Part shown: positions 33,269 to 43,660 of the stretch, piece after piece
Numbering within the stretch: the stretch's first letter is position 1
Layout: every line of letters begins with the position of its first letter
Source of the DNA: Plasmopara viticola
Taxonomy: Eukaryota > Oomycota > Peronosporomycetes > Peronosporales > Peronosporaceae
Direction of reading: 5' to 3'
DNA length: 64,000 nt
NCBI GenBank assembly: GCA_001695595.3
Contig: MBPM02000097.1
Location: forward strand, 124,001 to 188,000
Made by a program: the position numbers and the translations under genes
Notes under the pieces: model-generated
Database searches by the model: none
Told to the model about the DNA's origin: nothing
What the model saw: only the letters and a program-made list of their open reading frames with translations

Positions 33269-34500
33269 TTAAACGTGAAACGTCTTTTTAAAATTGATCG
33301 GATGGGCCTCAAGAGCATGGTCAATATTGTCATAGCGGTGTCCATGGCGACAATACCAATCGACAGTCTTGCGTGCCAAGTAATTTTTTTTTTTCCATCC
33401 CAAACTACGAATCTTAGTTGCGTCGATGACGTATCTTTGGTCATTGAATGGCCGGTCCGGAACATGTGTGATCATCTCGACTTTCTCTTTGTCTAGAAGC
33501 TGTGGCTTGATTACAGCCAGTAAATTCATAGCTATATTCTTGTTGGAAATTTCGTTCTTTCCGCCAAGGTTGTATACTTCTCCCACTTTCCCTTCATGCA
33601 GAATGAGATCGAATGCATCCACAACATCAGAAATGTAGAAATAGTTGCGCGTATGCTTTCCGTCGCCATGAATTGTCATTGGTCGATCGCGCAAAATTTG
33701 GTTTATAAACTTTGGAATTACTTTCTCTGGGTACTGGTGCGGTCCGTACACGTTATTGCTTCTCGTAATGATGATTGGGAGACCAAACGATCGATAAAAA
33801 CTCTTGACAAGAAATTCTGCACCAGCTTTTGAGGCTGCGTACGGGTTGGTGGGTCCTAGCACGTGATCTTCGGTCATTGGCTTCGAATCGGTTCTTCCTT
33901 CTCCGTAAACCTCGTCCGTACTCACATGAATGAACCGGTTGATACGATGCAATCTGGCCGCTTCAAGTAGCACGTGAGTGCCCAAAATATTCGTTTTACT
34001 GAATTGGATCGAGTTGCCGAAGGAATGATCCACATGAGACTGTGCGGCAAAGTGCATGATAGTGTCAATGCGCTCTGTTTCTAGAATGTAAGCCACCAGA
34101 TCGGCGCCACATACGTCGCCATAAATAAATTTGTCGTTCGAAGGCAATGTCGCCAAGAATTCTTGGCTAAGGTATTCGACTCCAGGCTCGCAAAAGCTGC
34201 CACGAACAAGCTGACTCACATCGTCCTCGACTTCTTCGCTTTCTGAGTGTTGGTCGTGCGTCACATTGTTAAAATCACACCAAAGCTTTGTGTATGTACT
34301 TCATGATTGCTGCCAAAGGACGTGATAGCCGAGTGTACGTTGCGCACGCATGAGCAGTAGTCGAGAGAGTCAAGGTTGATGATGTTGTACTGGGGGTAGT
34401 GCTTTACTAATTGGATAACCACGTGCGATCCGATGAATCCTGCACCGTCAGTCACTGCACGCCGGCGCTGCGGAGAGTGATGGTCACATTTTAGAATCAA
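33269..34500 (-). pseudogene. dTDP-glucose 4,6-dehydratase, broken right-arm copy
   Basis: Reverse-strand copy of the gene at 10480 with several lesions. A deletion removes the original ATG and first residues, and the in-frame sequence upstream of the Rossmann turn has no ATG. The first glycine of the nucleotide-binding GxxGxxG becomes Asp (TDGAGFIG). A frame change near 34262 separates the N-terminal part (34500-34261) from the rest (34264-33269). Near the C-terminus a small rearrangement replaces WEEKVSWRAGIRKTVD with WKKKNYLARKTVD. The downstream catalytic blocks (STDEVYGE, NPYAASK) remain readable. Start loss, frameshift and loss of the glycine together make this a pseudogene. Confidence 0.88.
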
Positions 34501-34552
34501 AAAGTAATGCGCACAAATTGCAAATTCCGTAGACGTATATTCTAGAATGCGG

Positions 34553-35735
34553 TCTATTAATAAATGTAATGTAATGTATTACGTTATCGCGTTGCCAAGG
34601 TATGCACGTGCTAGGCTCAGTCTGGCTAGTCCACGGCATAGAGTGGTGTCCGCATACGTCGAGTCTCGCTCGGCGGGCAGTGCATCCAGCACCGAGGTCG
34701 TGAGGGTCTTCCATATCTTTCGGTCTTGTGCAAGGGTACGTACCACTTCGAGGTCTTGTGCTATCCGGAGTCGAAAGCCGGAGCCACGGGAAACAAGGTT
34801 GTGGTCGAGTGTTGAGGGGAGCGTGGTGCGGGTACGTCCGCGCCATTTTGCTGCGGTGGAGAAGAAGTAGGCACGCATCTGGAGGTTAGCTGAAATGTCG
34901 GGATTGCGGCGAAGTACATGGCCAAACAGGCGCCAGCGAGCTTGTGTCAGTCGTAGTCTCAGCGGCCGCTCATCACAGAGGTCGTAGAGTCTTGCATTCG
35001 AAATGTGTCAAGGGAAGCGATAGCCAAGAGCGTAGCGAAGCTGGCGGCGATGGAAACTCTCGAGGCCGTGGAGCTCTGACTTGGTAAGAGCCCAGGTGGC
35101 GCAGTTGTACAGCAGAATCGGGAGAACGTAGGTGTTGTACAATCGAATGCGGGTCTTGGGTGAGATGAGCGTGGGGCGGAGCCAGACGGACCAGAGGCGG
35201 TGGAGCGCGAGGGTGGCCAGAGACTTGCGTCGGGATAGATCTTCAATATCGCCGAGGAGTGTTCCGAGCTTCTTAGTGTGGTGCCAGGTTTCTTCTCGGG
35301 ATCGGGCGTGTCGAGTGGCGCCCGACGGGTTGCAGTGGCGGCGGATTTCGGTGACTTCGGTCTTGGCTTCTTTTTTTTTTTTTTTCAGAGTTAGAAGGAA
35401 GTCATCAATGCGGTGCTCACCTCTATCGTAGATCTTGGTTTCTCGAAGGCCAAGGATATCGACGCGGTAGCGCCGGAGATCTTCGGGGAGTGTTTTGTGC
35501 TTCTTGCGCTTCGAACCTAGAGAATTCACATTAAAGGAGCCAATCCGGATGCGGTTGGCGCGGTTAAGGGCGTGGAAGGGGGTTTGGCCTGGTGCTGGAG
35601 ACCGTCGCGTCGAGGGTGAGACTCGTTAGAGACCTGCAGATGCCCGAGAGCACCTGCCCGAAGCGCGCGAGCATTTAGCCCCCGCGCTTGGAAGGAGGGC
35701 GTCACCCCAACCTTTTCCGAAAATCTATTAATAAA
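34553..35735 (-). mobile_element. Internally deleted LINE retrotransposon with 12-bp target duplication
   Basis: Minus-strand element between direct repeats TCTATTAATAAA (34553-34564 and 35724-35735). The coding remnant (35529-35008) begins with an AP-type endonuclease start (RRYRVDILGLRETKI), then a poly-A/poly-Lys junction, then the C-terminal region of a LINE polymerase protein (RIRLYNTYVLPILLYNCATW, LESFHRRQLRYALGYRFP). The rest of the endonuclease and the whole reverse transcriptase are missing. The 3' end carries a short ATTACATTACATT tail instead of poly-A. The 5' head (TTTTCGGAAAAGG...) and 3' region are shared with the three short elements in this window. It lies 50 bp outside the right arm. 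Confidence 0.88.
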
Positions 35736-36428
35736 ATACTATGTAAATAACAATGTGATTAGCGCATAAGCACCAATCCTTTTTTAAAAAAGGAAATGTA
35801 GGGGGCTGATCGTATCGCCTGCAAAGAGCTAAAGAAAGCAAAGCTGGCGTCATTATAATATCCGACACAATTTGTCGGGGTCGTGACTACGTTACATGAT
35901 TTGCTTTCGATCTAGCGTGAGCTCAAATCAGTCACTCTATCGCTTTTTTTGCGTACCTCGCGAAGAGGACGTATGCGCTGTCTATTTAATCGAAAAGATA
36001 TCTTAGACTGAGTAGCGCTTTTCTCTGTTTACTTTGAGCGATCGACAGTAGGCGTGTGATGGTCACGTGCAAAGCAAAAGACTATTCATCTTTACTTTTA
36101 CTCCAACGGTGGTGGGCTCAAGCTAAGCGAACACAAAATTTTTGGTCAAAGTGTGATCGATGCGCAGTGTGTTCATTAATTACGCAACTGAAGCACATAT
36201 GGTCAATTGGTCCAAGTGTCGTGCCTTAATATCTCGGAGTTTGTACATTCGGACATCAAAAACTAAAGACAGGTAATAAACTTTCGTGGTAAAAGCTGGC
36301 GTCCCGCTTAAAGAAGACCCGAAGAAGGTATCTTTTGGTGCACGACAACGTTGCCACTGTTTATACCGGTTTGTACAGTAGGAGAAAGACGTCCAATGAT
36401 GTTTATTGTTTCAATTAAAGCAATCTTT
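35736..36428. other. Non-coding stretch
   Basis: No gene, repeat or element recognised between the LINE and the foldback element. Confidence 0.5.
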
Positions 36429-36605
36429 TGACTACAATGTTTTGATTAGGGATAATTCACCGAAAGATTGTTTAATCTCCTTTTTGATTGGGGATAATTC
36501 GCCGAAAGATTGTTTATTTCCTGGGATAATTCACCGAAAGATTGTTTATTTCTAAGAAAACAAACAATCTTTCGTAAATTATCCCTAATCAAAACATTGA
36601 AGTCA
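36429..36605. mobile_element. 177-bp foldback / MITE-like element
   Basis: The ends are inverted repeats of about 40 bp: TGACTACAATGTTTTGATTA... on the left and the complement of TGACTTCAATGTTTTGATTA on the right, continuing through GGGATAATT and AAAGATTGTTT. Between them the motif GGGATAATTCACCGAAAGAT occurs three times in direct orientation (one with a CGCC variant). No coding capacity. No flanking target duplication was clear. Confidence 0.7.
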
Positions 36606-37990
36606 TTGCACGGTGTTATGAAACATATCACATCTGGTAGCAGTTGAAGGCATTCCTGTGCCCACGGGAGTAGATTAATGCTTGAACTTTCGGGATGGAT
36701 AGGAATATCTGTCGGTCGATCATTTCACACGGCTGGAAAGGATTGCTGATTTGCTTAAATTTGATAAGGCGGCTTCGTTTGTACTTTCCTCTTCTACAAG
36801 TAGCTGAACCGCGTTAACGTGTTCAAGGTCTTCAGACAAGTCTACCCTTGAAAGTTCAGGCAGCACAGGCCCAAATAAAGCCCTGATGTAAGGTGTAAGC
36901 CGTTAGGCTTAAAGCTTTAAAGATGGGAAAGCTCGAGTCTTCTCGTCTTAATTTAAGAGGCAGATATGTTCACTACCTTTTGTTGGCCATGCCCACGAAT
37001 GATCAGGTACGTGTGGTCTTCGCGATCTTCCGCTCATCCTGAAAAACTCAAAATCTGCCGGTCGGAAATTTGACCTCTTTGGACGATCATGCTTAATAAC
37101 TTCTTTACTGTACCAACGCGGACATGGAAGTATTGAGTAAATCTTGCAGCTTTTATTGCTGAAATTTGCCGGATGCTCGCGTTGCATATATTGAGCCGCG
37201 CGCACAGCTCGCTCAATATATGCCAATTATTCCGTTAGAATAATTGGTCCCGTGTTTGGCGTACCCATTCCAAGGTCTGCTTGAGGCGCTTTGTTCAAAC
37301 ACATTAAAATAGACATGTTAGCATTATTTTTGCAGCAAGAAGTAACATGACGTACTAAATTTTCAGACTCGTAAGTCTAGCCTGACTTGCAAAAAAATGA
37401 CCAGACCAGCTTAAAGTCCATGATGTACGTCATCAAGACGAGCATAATCATCCGACGTGCTCAGTGCAGTGTCACCACGATGGTTGACGTCACTCCTGAC
37501 ACCTATCAACCGTATGTGAAGTGCTTTTCAATACATTTTCCCTGGTAAGGCTACACTTCATTGCGAGCGCAAGTGCTTGCACTTTGGCAAGCAATGTATT
37601 TGGCAGTGAGCGGTAGCAAGACCGATAGGTCCAAATGGCATCGCTAACCGTATATACTTTAAAATTGATAGACATGATGAGGAACGAAAGCGTAATTTAT
37701 GAATTTATTGAGTAAATGGAGGCTCAAAGCAGTAGCAAGTGCTTTATGCTACTCTAAGATTGTCACGACAGGGTTCTCCATTGAATCTGGAAGTGTGCTG
37801 AGATGCTGCCAAGAGATTTTGCTAGTTAATTATCTGTGGGTACTGAATGCATCTCTCTTGTACTTGCTATACCTTTATAGTGCTGCTCGTTTATTCTAAA
37901 TTACCAATTACCCTGCCAATAAATTCGATATAATGATTTAGAAAACCGATTAGACATTGGTCTCTTTCGAGACACTTTTCAAGTGTCGTA
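36606..37990. other. Non-coding stretch upstream of urocanase
   Basis: No gene recognised. The final 100-150 bp (GGTCTCTTTCGAGACACTTTT...) should hold the promoter and 5' UTR of the urocanate hydratase gene. Confidence 0.5.
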
Positions 37991-40153
37991 ATGGCCTCGT
38001 CTTCGCCTGTGGATTTGAGTATCTTACGCAATGGCATTCCGGCTGAATTGCCCCCGCACCCAGGCAACGACTCAAACTCTACGGTGCCCAAGGCGCCGCG
38101 TCGCAACATCCATAGTTTGTCCAGCAACGACCTCGTACTGGCTGTTCAAAATGCACTGCGCTACTTTCCCATTCGATTCCACGCCACGCTAGCGCCCGAG
38201 TTTGCTCAAGAATTGAAAAGTGAGGGCCACATCTACATGCATCGCTTCCGCCCGGTACAATACGAAATGAAAGCGTATGCCATTGATCTGTACCCAGCGA
38301 AGTGTCCTCAAGCAGCCAGTATTATGCTCATGCTCATGAACAATCTCGACCAACGCGTGGCTCAATTCCCCCACCACCTCGTTACGTACGGTGGCAACGG
38401 TAGCGTCTTTCAAAATTGGGCACAATACCTTTTGACCATGCGGTACCTGTCGGAGCTCACTGAGTACCAAACGCTCGTCATGTACTCTGGGCATCCCATG
38501 GGTCTCTTCCCCAGCCGTCCCGCGGCCCCACGCATGATAATTACCAATGGGCTAATGGTCCCCAACTACTCTACACGCACTTTATACGACAAGGCCTATG
38601 CAATGGGCAACACGCAATACGGTCAAATGACAGCTGGGAGCTACTGTTATATTGGACCACAAGGGATCGTGCACGGGACGACCATTACTCTCCTAAACGC
38701 TTGTCGCAAGTACTTGCGGCGTGAAGACACGCACGGGACCGTGTACGTATCGTCGGGTTTAGGCGGTATGAGTGGTGCCCAGCCAAAAGCTGGTGTCATA
38801 GCAGGTGTGATATCCGTGACGGCTGAAATGGACGGCTCGGCCGTCAAGAAGCGGTATGAACAGGGTTGGGTGGATGAGATCGTGAGTGACTTGGATGCTT
38901 GTGTTGCTCGCATTCGAGACGCAAAATTCAAGAATGAAGTCGTGAGCTTGGCATTCCACGGCAATGTCGTGACCCTCTGGGAACGGCTTGCTGACGAATG
39001 TGACGCAACGGGTGAGCTACTCGTCGAGCTCGGATCGGATCAGACGTCGCTGCATAACCCGTTTAATGGCGGCTACTACCCCGTCCAGCTGACGTTTGAA
39101 GAGTCGCAGCGTGTCATGGCTGAGGACCCGAAAAGGTTTCAAGAGCTAGTCCAAGTCTCTCTGCGTCGTCACGCGCTGGCTATCAATCGTCTGACGGCCA
39201 AAGGCATGCATTTCTGGGACTATGGCAACTCGTTTCTCCTAGAGGCACAACGCGCTGGTGCCGATGTGCTGCGTGTCGGCGTCAAGCCCGAAGACGCTGC
39301 CGTGTCGACGACGGCGTTCAAGTACCCGAGCTACGTCCAAGACATAATGGGCGATATCTTCTCGCTTGGTTTCGGCCCATTTCGTTGGGTCTGTACGTCG
39401 AGCAAGCACGAAGATCTAAGGACGACGGATTGCATCGCTTCTCGTGTGCTACGCGAGCGACTCGCGGAGCCAGAGATTCCAGACTGCGTTGCAGCACAGC
39501 TGCGCGACAATTTGCGCTGGATTGAAGCAGCTGAAGCCAACAAGCTCGTCGTGGGCTCAGAGGCTCGGATCCTATACGCTGACCGCGTGGGTCGTTGCAC
39601 GATTGCTATGGCATTCAATGCCGCGGTTGCGCGCGGTGAACTCTCAGCGCCAATCGTGCTCAGCCGCGACCACCACGACGTCAGCGGCACGGACAGTCCG
39701 TTTCGAGAAACGTCCAACATCACGGATGGCTCTGCTTTTTGTGCTGACATGGCAGTGCAGAACGCGCTCGGCGACGCCGCTCGTGGCGCGACGTGGGTGG
39801 CACTCCACAATGGCGGTGGAGTGGGCTGGGGTGAAGTCATGAACGGTGGCTTTGGGATGGTGCTCGATGGATCGGACGATGCCCGAGATAAAGCTGTGTG
39901 CATGCTTGGTTGGGACGTAAACAATGGCGTCGCGCGACGGGCGTGGGCTCGCAATGCCAACGCGCGCTTTGCTATTGAGCGAGAGATGAAGGCCGACCCG
40001 CTGGTACGTTGCGTGTCGTAGCTACAAGAGAGGAGGATACTTATTGATCGATGCTTTATTTGCTTGTGTGCTTGACAGCTGACGGTCACGCTGGCCAACG
40101 AAGCTGACGACGCGAGCGTGCGTGACACGGTAAATCTGACCTTCGGCATGTAG
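37991..40153 (+). CDS. UROC1: Urocanate hydratase
   Basis: Two exons, 37991-40003 and 40079-40153 (75-nt intron GTACGT...GACAG), 695 aa, close to the usual length of eukaryotic urocanases. The enzyme uses tightly bound NAD+ to hydrate urocanate to imidazolone propionate, the second step of histidine degradation in the cytosol. Visible family blocks: LVTYGGNGSVFQNWAQYLL, YSGHPMGLFPS, GGMSGAQPKAG (nucleotide binding), NPFNGGYYPVQL, FKYPSYVQDIMGDIFSLGFG, RDHHDVSGTDSPFRET and ALHNGGGVGWGEVMNGGFG. Without splicing the protein would end VRCVS; splicing restores the natural end LTVTLANEADDASVRDTVNL. The ATG at 37991 is the first in frame. The next gene starts 138 bp downstream on the same strand. 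Confidence 0.96.
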
Positions 40154-40291
40154 ACACGAATCTACTTTAGATAGTAATCACTCAAAACGGTTCATATAAT
40201 GTTTGACACACCACGATTTCGATGCGTACCGTAACATTGGTACCTCATCGCCTTATTCTTCACTTCTCAGCTCATACTAGCTTCTTCTCGG

Positions 40292-41927
40292 ATGTCGGGG
40301 ATCGATTTGCTAGCTTCTTCGTCAAGCACGAGCGACGTTTTAGTGGACCATGTTCCAGTCGCATCTGATCGAGCAGATCAGCCGTCAGGTGATCAGAATG
40401 CGAAACTCGTGATTCTCTCGGTGAATGACGTGTACGAAATGCTTCCGAATGAATTCGGACACGGTGGGATCGCCGAATTCGCGACACTGCTGGAGCAGCA
40501 AAAGGCTGCAGTGTCGAAGGACGTGACATTGTTAGTCACAATGAACGGTGATTTCCTCTCGGGATCGGAAATGGGCGAGCGCTTTAAAGGGTGCGTCTTG
40601 TTGACGGTCTCTGCGATCAGGGTCATGTCTAAGTTGCTCGTATGACGTGTATACCAGCGCGCACATGATTGCATTAATGAATCATTTAAACATTGATTAC
40701 GTTGTCTTAGGAAATCATGAGTTTGACTTTGGCGCCGAAGAGCTTAAGTTGCGCATGCGCGAGTCGACAGCGAAATGGTTAGGGTCGAATGTCCGCGATT
40801 CGACGTCCGGCAACTTATTTGAAGGTGTGGTGGATACTGAAATGATCACATTAAAGGACGGGCTCAAGTTAGGCGTGTTTGGTGTATGTACCGAAGAGAC
40901 GCCAACATTGTCGTTTCCAGGATCGAGCGTACAGTTTGAGGATGTATACGTGACGTCTCGACGCTGCGTCAACCAGTTGCAAGCCCAAGGGGCTGATTTC
41001 ATTATGGCATTGACGCATCTCTCCATTATGCAAGACAAGAAACTTGCTCGTCAAGTGCCTGGTATCGATCTCATTCTTGGAGGCCACGACCACGAGCCTT
41101 TTACAATGTATGAAGGCAAGACATTTATCCACAAGTCAGGACAGAATGCATTGTGGCTGGCAAGGCTTGAATTTGACATTATGCGCTCAGTGAAGTATCC
41201 AGAACAAGGAATTAAGGTGTTGCCACAATGGAGTATGATTGCAAATGCAAATGTACCACCACAACAAGCGTGTCAGCAAATTCTGTACAATTACATGCAA
41301 CAAATGGCAACAGATGACAATAATTACCAAAATAACCAAATTTTGGCAACATTGGCGACGCGACTAAGTACGAAAACAGTTTTGTTGCGAGCGGGCGAGT
41401 GCAATGGCGGCAACTTGGTGGCTGATGCCTTACGTACTGAATTAGCAGCAGACGTCGGGTTTATCAATGGTGGATTTATTCGTGGAGACAAGGAGTATCC
41501 AGCCAAGTCGAGCATTACTATGGGAATCTTGAAGCACGAGATGCCATTTCCTCGACCTGCAGTTCTTGTTCGCATCAGAGGTTGCGACTTGCGCGATGCT
41601 TTTATCCAACATTTGAACAAATATCCGCAACAAAGTGGCTCACACCCCCATGTTTCTGGACTAAATCTTACGATAGACATGCACGCAACGCCCCCATGTG
41701 TCACAAAAATGTACCACGATAGTGGTGAATCAATTGACTTGGACCTCGAGCTCCTCGTGGCCACGTCCAAGTTTGTTGCTGATGGCGGAGACAATTGTTC
41801 TGCCTGGCTTAAGGGCAAGATTTTACGGGAGGCAAATCTAGTTCCTGATGTTGTGGCCGAATTTTTGATGAAAAAGCGCTTGTTGGCTTACCCTGAACAT
41901 GAAGGACGGATTACGATTATTGAGTAG
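40292..41927 (+). CDS. 5'-nucleotidase / UshA-like metallophosphoesterase
   Basis: Two exons, 40292-40590 and 40658-41927 (67-nt intron, phase 2), 522 aa. N-terminal calcineurin-like phosphoesterase blocks: VILSVNDVYEM (metal-binding Asp, but Tyr where animal and bacterial enzymes usually have His), NGDFLSGSEMG, GNHEFDFG (catalytic Asn-His) and GGHDHE. The C-terminal 5'-nucleotidase domain has CNGGNLVADALR, DVGFINGGFIRGD and TSKFVADGGDN. The family hydrolyses nucleotides or cyclic nucleotides to nucleosides and phosphate. There is no signal peptide, so a cytosolic enzyme is more likely than the secreted ecto-form. The intron splits the phosphoesterase core, and FKG joins AHMIALMNHLNIDYVVLG in frame. 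Substrate unknown. Confidence 0.9.
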
Positions 41928-42183
41928 AAATGCTGACATCAATAGGACGCTGAACGGAATCTGATAATTATCGTCAAGATCTAGAGATCTGGGGGATGAA
42001 ATGGTAACTTAGTAGTACATCAAATGTTGTATTTATTTTTTTTCTTAAAACATGGTAGCTGTTATAGCTTTTGTAATTTTAAACGCTTTTTTACGACGTT
42101 GCTCTTGATTATAAAGAATACTTAGTAATAGTGATCATAGGAATGTTTGAAATAGTAAATTAAACTGTAAGGTTATCGATTTA

Positions 42184-42506
42184 CGGAAAAGGTTGGGGTG
42201 ACGCCCTCCTTCCAAGCGCGGGGGCTAGATGCTCGCGCGCTTCGGGCAGGTGCTCTCGGGCATCTGCAGGTCTCTAACGAGTCTCACCCTCGACGCGACG
42301 GTCTCCAGCACCAGAGCGCCACCTGGGCTCTTACCAAGTCAGAGCTAAACAAAATAATGGAAGACCCTCACGACCTCGGTGCTGGCTGCACTGCCCGCCG
42401 AACGAGACTCGACGTATGCGGACACTACTTTATGCCGTGGACTAGCCAGACTGAGCCTAGCACGTGCATAACTTGGCAACGCGATAACGTAATACAATAC
42501 AATACA
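42184..42506 (+). mobile_element. SINE-like LINE derivative, copy A
   Basis: 323-bp element made of the LINE 5' head (GGAAAAGGTTGGGGTGACGC...), about 30 bp from the LINE C-terminal coding region (GCGCCACCTGGGCTCTTACC) and the LINE 3' region, ending in ACGTAATACAATACAATACA. No clear target duplication. It has no coding capacity and would depend on the LINE for mobility. Confidence 0.82.
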
Positions 42507-42626
42507 GGTTTATAACGTAAGAGTATTCTGAGTTTTACTTCTTTAACCAGAATACTCACTTATGGCTCCGCCGCTACGATTGGGGCATCAAAAATAGTCA
42601 AATGCTTTACTATATATGGGCAAGTT

Positions 42627-42951
42627 TTTTCGGAAAAGGGTGGGGTGACGCCCTCCTTCCAAGCGCGGGGGCTAAATGCTCGCGCGCTTCGGGCAGGTGC
42701 TCTCGGGCATCTGCAGGTCTCTAACGAGTCTCACCTTCGACGCGACGGTCTCCAGCACCAGGGCGCCACCTGGGCTCTTACCAAGTCAGAAGTACACAAA
42801 ATAATGGAAGACCCTCACGGCCTCGGTGCTGGCTGCACTGCCCGCCGAACGAGACTCGACGTATGCGGACACCACTCTATGCCGTGGACTAGCATAGAGC
42901 CTAGCACGTGCATAACTTGGCAACGCGATAACGTAATACAATACAATACAA
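42627..42951 (+). mobile_element. SINE-like LINE derivative, copy B, with 11-bp target duplication
   Basis: Same three-part structure as the copy at 42184. It is flanked by ATGGGCAAGTT at 42616-42626 and 42952-42962, which marks a discrete insertion. It starts TTTTCGGAAAAGG and ends in the ATACAATACA tail. Small differences from copy A include GTACACAAAATAATGG at the second junction. Confidence 0.88.
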
Positions 42952-43149
42952 ATGGGCAAGTTAGTAAAAAAGTAATAATATAAGCATTGGTAGGTTCATG
43001 AGTAAGCGGTGGACAAGAGGCTTTTGTTTGCTTACAACCAAAACAAGCAGTATGGATTCCTTTAAATCAGCAACTGCGCCCTGAATCTGAATGACCCTGT
43101 TCAGCTAGTTAAGTGACATCAGCAATCGGAATAGCGTTCGTTTGCGATC

Positions 43150-43660
43150 ACACCTGATTGTCAAGTGGTTTGTTCACCAGCTTATGGGGACAGATCACCA
43201 TTTTTCTGAATAAATCATTAGCAAACAGGTGGAAGCCGGCTAAAAGAATGCCACACCTTTGTGATGTGGCATGCTCCACGCTATCTACATAGTAGTGCGG
43301 TTTCTCCGTTCCGTTGTTCATTTTGTATAGGGCTGTAACGCAGATGCATAACAACACTTCTACCATAGTAACAGCAATCTTCTTGTTCACGAACTTTGTT
43401 CCACTGAGCGATCAGAAACATGTTAAGTTTTTCCTTAACTGTTTTCATAGAGCACTACAAGATCAAGCCAAGCTGCAGCCTCACTTTCGCGCTTCATAAC
43501 ATATGCGACAGCAAATCGCGAGAGGTTGTTCACGAATGTCATCGCAAACTGTGCACAAGCTACGGTGTGTTCATTCGAGGTAACGGAGGACGGCTTTTTA
43601 GTGGCCAAATGAATGGTCACAATGAGAACGGCGGTTGTTTGAAGCCAAAAATTTCTTAAA
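43150..43660 (-). pseudogene. Decayed copia-type integrase fragment
   Basis: On the minus strand (43620-43435), TFVNNLSRFAVAYVMKRESE followed by ...VVLYENS matches the copia integrase core (FVDD-SR-x-x-x-YF-x-K...ENQ), with N replacing the catalytic-region D. Further along, the translation has a degraded NEQRNGETALLCR reminiscent of QQNGVAERKNR. Stops and frame changes interrupt it throughout, and I find no LTRs. Assignment rests on these short matches only. Confidence 0.5.

Larger units (their letters stand above)
29375..34502 (-). repeat. Right arm of the inverted duplication
   Basis: Reverse-complement copy of 10451-15617, about 5.13 kb, with a 13.76-kb spacer between the inner ends. It ends at TCACATTTTAGAATCAA (34486-34502), just 50 bp short of the LINE insertion at 34553. 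The largest differences from the left arm are a roughly 30-bp shortening at the dehydratase start, small frame-changing indels in that gene, and a diverged 3' flank of the protease. Confidence 0.95.

Noticed and set aside
34547..34870. Short frames on the plus strand across the LINE 3' region, and similar frames within the short copies
   Set aside because: Antisense or non-coding parts of the element; the same meaningless peptides recur in every copy.
36429..36605. CRISPR-like interpretation of the repeated GGGATAATTCACCGAAAGAT motif
   Set aside because: Eukaryotic context, only three irregularly spaced copies, and an overall inverted-repeat structure typical of a foldback element.
39331..40149. 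272-codon minus-strand frame opposite urocanase
   Set aside because: Shadow frame with Ala/Ser/Arg-biased composition and no domain. The plus strand is clearly urocanase.
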